The notes under the pieces were generated by a model. It ran no database searches. It worked only from the letters and a program-made list of their open reading frames with translations, and was not told where the DNA came from. This document shows, piece after piece, positions 60,523 through 64,000 of a DNA stretch of 64,000 nt. The translations under genes and the position numbers were made by a program. Position 1 is the stretch's first letter, and each line of letters begins with the position of its first letter. The DNA comes from Gluconobacter cadivus (GTDB taxonomy: Bacteria > Pseudomonadota > Alphaproteobacteria > Acetobacterales > Acetobacteraceae), in assembly GCF_015244745.1 (NCBI RefSeq), contig NZ_JABCQI010000002.1:62001-126000 (forward strand), read 5' to 3'.

Positions 60523-61986
60523 TTATGGCTCCCTCATGCCATTGGTGAGCGCGGGCGTAATCTTGTTGAACAGATACTGCAGCACAGTCCGTTTTCCGAC
60601 ATCGATATCGGCAGTCAGGGACATACCCGGCATCGGATGGAAGAACGAAGGCTGACCGTGCAGCGTGTAACGATCAATCCGCAGACGCACACGATAGATA
60701 CCCGACGCCGTGGAATCTTCGGAAGACTGGCTTGCATTACCACCAGCGCCATTGCCCCCCTGCGATGAAGGCGTGAAGGCATCGGCACTGATGATACGAA
60801 CTGTCGCTTCCGCACCACCATACTGGTCATAGGGGAATGTCGCGAACTTCAGGAGCGCATGGTCTCCGACCTGAACGAAACCCACGTCCTGCGACCGCAT
60901 TACGGCTTCCATCTCCAGCCCATATCCCGTGGGAACAAGGGTGATGAACTGACCCGCTGACTGCAGCACAGACCCAACCGAGCCCTGCCCGATGGTCAGG
61001 ACGATACCGTCTTCCGGCGCCCGCAGGAGAACGAGATCCTGACGCAGACGGGCTTTTTCAAACGAGCTGCGATACTCCGCCAGATGGTGCCCGGCCTCCG
61101 TCAGTTCCGAATAGATCTTGGCCTGCCAGTTACCGATATAGCCTTCGCGTTCGGCCTTCATGGCGGCCAGCTTTTTTTCGGCCGAGTTGGCGCTCTGCTG
61201 GGCAGCGATTTCCGAACGCTCGGCTTCCATCAGATCGGTCTGGGCCCCGAGGGTCGACAGGCGGGAACCAACCTGATCAGCCTGTTCGCGCTGACGCATC
61301 TGCAGGACTTCGGACGCAACGCGCATCTTGCTGCCATACATGGCCGCATTGGCGCGATAACCCTGAATATCACTTTCAAGACCTGCGATCTGCTGATCGT
61401 AATTGTCGACATGGCCCTGATATTCCGCCTTGCGGCGCAGGAAAGCAGCGCCCTGCTCCACGGATGCCGGATCGTTCAAATTGACTTTGTACTCCTGCCC
61501 GGCAGCTTCCGCTTTCAGACGGTCATATTCAGCCTGATAGGCATCGCGCTGCACCCGCATGTTCGTGATGTCGGCTTCGGTCACGGTCGGATCGAGATGA
61601 GCAAGCACCTGACCCTTCTTCACGAAATCGCCAACCCTGACGTCAATCGAGCGGATGATCGCCGTCTCAAGTGGCTGCACGACGATGGTCGGCTGTGTGG
61701 AAATCAGGCGACCGGGCGTTGAGACAACACGGTTGATCGGAAAGAACGCCATGGCGGCCAGGGACGCCATAAACAGCCCCCCGATCAGCAGGATGATGTA
61801 ACGCGCCGAGGGTGTGGCCGGAAGATTGACCAGTCCTGCCGTTGGTGAATGGAATTCCAGCAGCGCCAGCGGAGTATCATCAGGCGCGAAGGGGTCCGTG
61901 GCAGAGCGGGGAATGTGCTGGTTGAAGTCTTCGTCGGACTGCCGGGGCCCCCGGTCATCCTTCGGAATCATGTCGGAAGAGCTCAT
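60523..61986 (-). CDS. HlyD-family type I secretion adaptor
   Basis: This 487-residue protein has a cytoplasmic N-terminal segment (about 1-57), one membrane helix (about 58-80), split lipoyl halves (IIRSIDVRVGDFVKKGQVLA and LVLLRAPEDGIVLTIGQGSV), long coiled-coil helices (about 145-320) and the HlyD C-terminal signature GMSLTADIDVGKRTVLQYLF, seen in type I secretion adaptors. It links the ABC transporter to a TolC-type channel. It lies 2 bases after the ABC gene. The C-terminal domain has an unusual Gly/Ser/Asn insert (about 420-440). Confidence 0.95.
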   Translation of the reverse strand: MSSSDMIPKDDRGPRQSDEDFNQHIPRSATDPFAPDDTPLALLEFHSPTAGLVNLPATPSARYIILLIGGLFMASLAAMAFFPINRVVSTPGRLISTQPTIVVQPLETAIIRSIDVRVGDFVKKGQVLAHLDPTVTEADITNMRVQRDAYQAEYDRLKAEAAGQEYKVNLNDPASVEQGAAFLRRKAEYQGHVDNYDQQIAGLESDIQGYRANAAMYGSKMRVASEVLQMRQREQADQVGSRLSTLGAQTDLMEAERSEIAAQQSANSAEKKLAAMKAEREGYIGNWQAKIYSELTEAGHHLAEYRSSFEKARLRQDLVLLRAPEDGIVLTIGQGSVGSVLQSAGQFITLVPTGYGLEMEAVMRSQDVGFVQVGDHALLKFATFPYDQYGGAEATVRIISADAFTPSSQGGNGAGGNASQSSEDSTASGIYRVRLRIDRYTLHGQPSFFHPMPGMSLTADIDVGKRTVLQYLFNKITPALTNGMREP

Positions 61987-61988
61987 GA

Positions 61989-64000
61989 TTACTCTCCTTC
62001 AGTCAGTTGCCCGGCAGAGCCAGGAACGTCGTTATCTGTCATGTGCCGGTTCTGCTGGAGCCAGAGCATCCGGTAGATCTCGCAGCGTTCGAGCAGAACC
62101 CGGTGCGGTGCGATATCGATCAGCTTGCCCTTGTCCATCACGGCGATCTGATGACAGTTCACAAGCGAGGACAGACGATGGGAGACAATCACCATCGTTC
62201 GACCCTTGCCGATCCGCTGCAGGTTGGCATTCACGAGCGCTTCGGATTCCGGATCCAGAGCCGAAGTCGCCTCGTCAAGGATCATGAGCTTCGGATCGCT
62301 GATGACCGCACGGGCGATTGCGAGCCGCTGCCGTTGTCCGCCCGAGATATTGGTCGAACCTTCTTCAATCCATGTATCGTAACCGGCAGGCATGCGCTCG
62401 ATGAACTCTTCGGCCCCCGCAAGACGCGCAGCCCGGATAGCGTCATCGATCGTCAGTCCCGGACGCCCTGCCGTAATATTGTCGCGGATTGTGCCACGAA
62501 ACAGGAAGTTGTCCTGAAGCACCACACCAAACGAACGACGCAGATGCGTCAGGTTGATTTCCCGCAGATCCACACCGTCAAGACGCAGATAGCCGGTATA
62601 GTTGCGGCTCACACCCTGCAGGAGGCGGGTAATCGTCGACTTGCCAGACCCTGAACGTCCCACAAGGCCGAGCATCGTGCCCGCCGGGATATCGAACGTC
62701 ACATCATTCAGGGCTTTGCTGGTCGATCCCGGATATGTGAAATCAACATTCATGAAAGATAGAGCCCCTTTAATAACGGGGCGCATGCCGGTTGTCAGGG
62801 CCTTGGTTTCCGTTGGCTGGTTCAGCACCAGACCGGCCTCGCCAAGGGAAACACTAACTTCGTTGAAGGCTTCCATCAGCCTGGCGAGATTGACCAGAGG
62901 ACTGGCGACACGGCCACCCAGCATCATAAAGCCCATCAGCGCACCCGCCTGAATCGAACTTGCGTTCGTCAAAATCAGGTAGGCGCCGATCAAAATAATG
63001 CCGCGATTGATGAAGATTTCGAACGGCATGGCAAGGGTCTGCGGCCAACTGGCCATGCGTCCGGCAGCCAGTTTCCAGCGCACCACTTCGGCTGTCCGCT
63101 CATCCCATATTTCACGCCGCGTGGCTTCCAGAGCAAGCGTTTTGACCGTCCGGATACCAGCGACCGTCTCGTAGAGGACGGAGCCACGCTTCATGTCCGC
63201 AACAACCTGTCGGCCCATGACACGCGTCACAGGGGGCAGGAAAATCACCACGATAAGGCCGATGCAACCGGCGGCAGCCAGCGTCATCCAGGCCAGCGTA
63301 GAGCTGATCACGAACAGCACGGGAAGAATTACGACAAGCGTGAAAAGATCCAGCAGGGTTGTCATCAGCTGGCCGGTCAGAAAATCCCTGACCTTGAAGA
63401 CGGACATGAACCGCCCCAGAATCTCACCCGTCTGCTCGCGTTCGTAGAATTCGAGCGGAAGAGCAAGCAGTCTGTTGAAGGCATGCAGCGAAATTCTGGC
63501 GTCCAGACGCGTAGACAGGATCAGGGACAGTTCGCGCCGGGCATAAGTCAGCAGGATTTCGTAAAACGAAAGAATGATAACAAAGCCACTCAGCGAGATG
63601 AGGGTCGCCATGGAATGGTAGTTCACCACCCGGTCAATAACCTGCATCACAATCAATGGTGGAAAAATCTGAAGAATACTCAGCACCATCGACCCGAAGG
63701 CGATGTCGCGCATGATCTTCTTTTCGCGCAACACCATCTTGACGAACCACAGCAGGTCGAACTTGGCGTCAGCCTCGGACTCATCACGACGGCGTTTGAC
63801 CAGCAGGACATCACCAGTCCAGACCTGCATGAGCCGGAGTTCATCGACCGGAACCGGCGCGTCTCCATCGCCACCCATCGGGTCACGCAGCCAGACCACG
63901 CCTTTTTCAGCATCGGCGCGGACCATAAGCCCAGCCGATCCATCCTTGAACATCAGAACAACAGGCGGGGCATTGCGGATTTTGACCAGATAACGCCAGC
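61989..64000 (-). CDS. Type I secretion ABC transporter (permease-ATPase), 5' end beyond window
   Basis: The frame stays open to the right edge (upstream codons read WRYLVKIRNAPPVVLMFKDG), so the N-terminus is missing. Visible: the end of a C39-like peptidase-type domain with no visible catalytic residues, six membrane helices of an ABC exporter (about 110 residues after the edge onward), Walker A LVGRSGSGKST, signature NISGGQRQRLAIARA and Walker B LMILDEATSALD. It energises one-step export of proteins with a C-terminal signal. It precedes the HlyD-like gene by 2 bases. No secreted substrate is in the window. Confidence 0.94.
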   Translation of the reverse strand, partial: WRYLVKIRNAPPVVLMFKDGSAGLMVRADAEKGVVWLRDPMGGDGDAPVPVDELRLMQVWTGDVLLVKRRRDESEADAKFDLLWFVKMVLREKKIMRDIAFGSMVLSILQIFPPLIVMQVIDRVVNYHSMATLISLSGFVIILSFYEILLTYARRELSLILSTRLDARISLHAFNRLLALPLEFYEREQTGEILGRFMSVFKVRDFLTGQLMTTLLDLFTLVVILPVLFVISSTLAWMTLAAAGCIGLIVVIFLPPVTRVMGRQVVADMKRGSVLYETVAGIRTVKTLALEATRREIWDERTAEVVRWKLAAGRMASWPQTLAMPFEIFINRGIILIGAYLILTNASSIQAGALMGFMMLGGRVASPLVNLARLMEAFNEVSVSLGEAGLVLNQPTETKALTTGMRPVIKGALSFMNVDFTYPGSTSKALNDVTFDIPAGTMLGLVGRSGSGKSTITRLLQGVSRNYTGYLRLDGVDLREINLTHLRRSFGVVLQDNFLFRGTIRDNITAGRPGLTIDDAIRAARLAGAEEFIERMPAGYDTWIEEGSTNISGGQRQRLAIARAVISDPKLMILDEATSALDPESEALVNANLQRIGKGRTMVIVSHRLSSLVNCHQIAVMDKGKLIDIAPHRVLLERCEIYRMLWLQQNRHMTDNDVPGSAGQLTEGE

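Noticed and set aside
1-64000. Mobile elements, CRISPR arrays, tRNA or rRNA genes
   Set aside because: No transposase or integrase motif, no regularly spaced repeats, and no tRNA-like or rRNA sequence was recognised on either strand.

Overview
The window is about 58-60 % GC, densely packed, and reads as chromosomal DNA of an acetic acid bacterium (Acetobacteraceae, Gluconobacter-like). This rests on protein style, the flagellar gene set with a DUF6468 gene, tandem cysteine desulfurases next to mnmA, and a YihS-type isomerase; it is an inference from recall, not from a search. I see no rRNA, tRNA, CRISPR array, insertion sequence or phage gene. Nearly every coding region is a complete chromosomal gene. 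The window cuts a LysR-type regulator at the left edge and a type I secretion ABC transporter at the right edge.

Layout. 1-9.2 kb: membrane protein, secreted protein, CPA1 antiporter, small lipoprotein, then a minus-strand sulfur-transfer operon (two cysteine desulfurases, [2Fe-2S] ferredoxin, mnmA, GST) divergent from an alpha/beta hydrolase. 9.2-12.9 kb: tyrS, then a membrane protein with a DesK/DesR-like two-component pair. 12.9-15.8 kb: lutABC lactate oxidation operon. 16-19.5 kb: rpe, a heparinase II/III-like protein and a GT4 glycosyltransferase. 19.6-24.3 kb: YihS-type sugar isomerase, DUF218 protein, MFS exporter, methyl-accepting chemotaxis protein. 24.4-28.9 kb: a TPP riboswitch followed by a TonB-dependent receptor, an APH-fold kinase and a PnuC/PnuT-type permease, together a coherent thiamine uptake-and-trap operon.

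28.9-35.9 kb: a tripartite RND efflux operon divergent from a TetR regulator, with a striking nested inverted-repeat operator between them. 35.9-41.3 kb: a flagellar block fliL-fliM-DUF6468-motE followed, with a 4-base overlap, by an uncharacterised 849-residue exported protein; a SPOR-domain lytic transglycosylase is divergent. 42.7-46.3 kb: amino acid permease and prolyl oligopeptidase. 46.4-51.8 kb: pstC-pstA-pstB-phoU-phoB-phoR without pstS, preceded by a good Pho box. 52.1-53.1 kb: dps and a small protein. 53.1-64 kb: a minus-strand block with two glycosyltransferase genes, an unknown 333-residue protein, a Sel1-repeat protein, an HlyD adaptor and a type I secretion ABC transporter, plausibly a surface glycoconjugate or glycoprotein export locus.

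The best candidates for new biology are the 849-residue exported protein in the flagellar operon (a beta-rich plus helical-repeat architecture reminiscent of PflA), the glycosyltransferase and type I secretion locus, the riboswitch-controlled thiamine operon with a kinase in place of a classical salvage enzyme, and the nested TetR operator.
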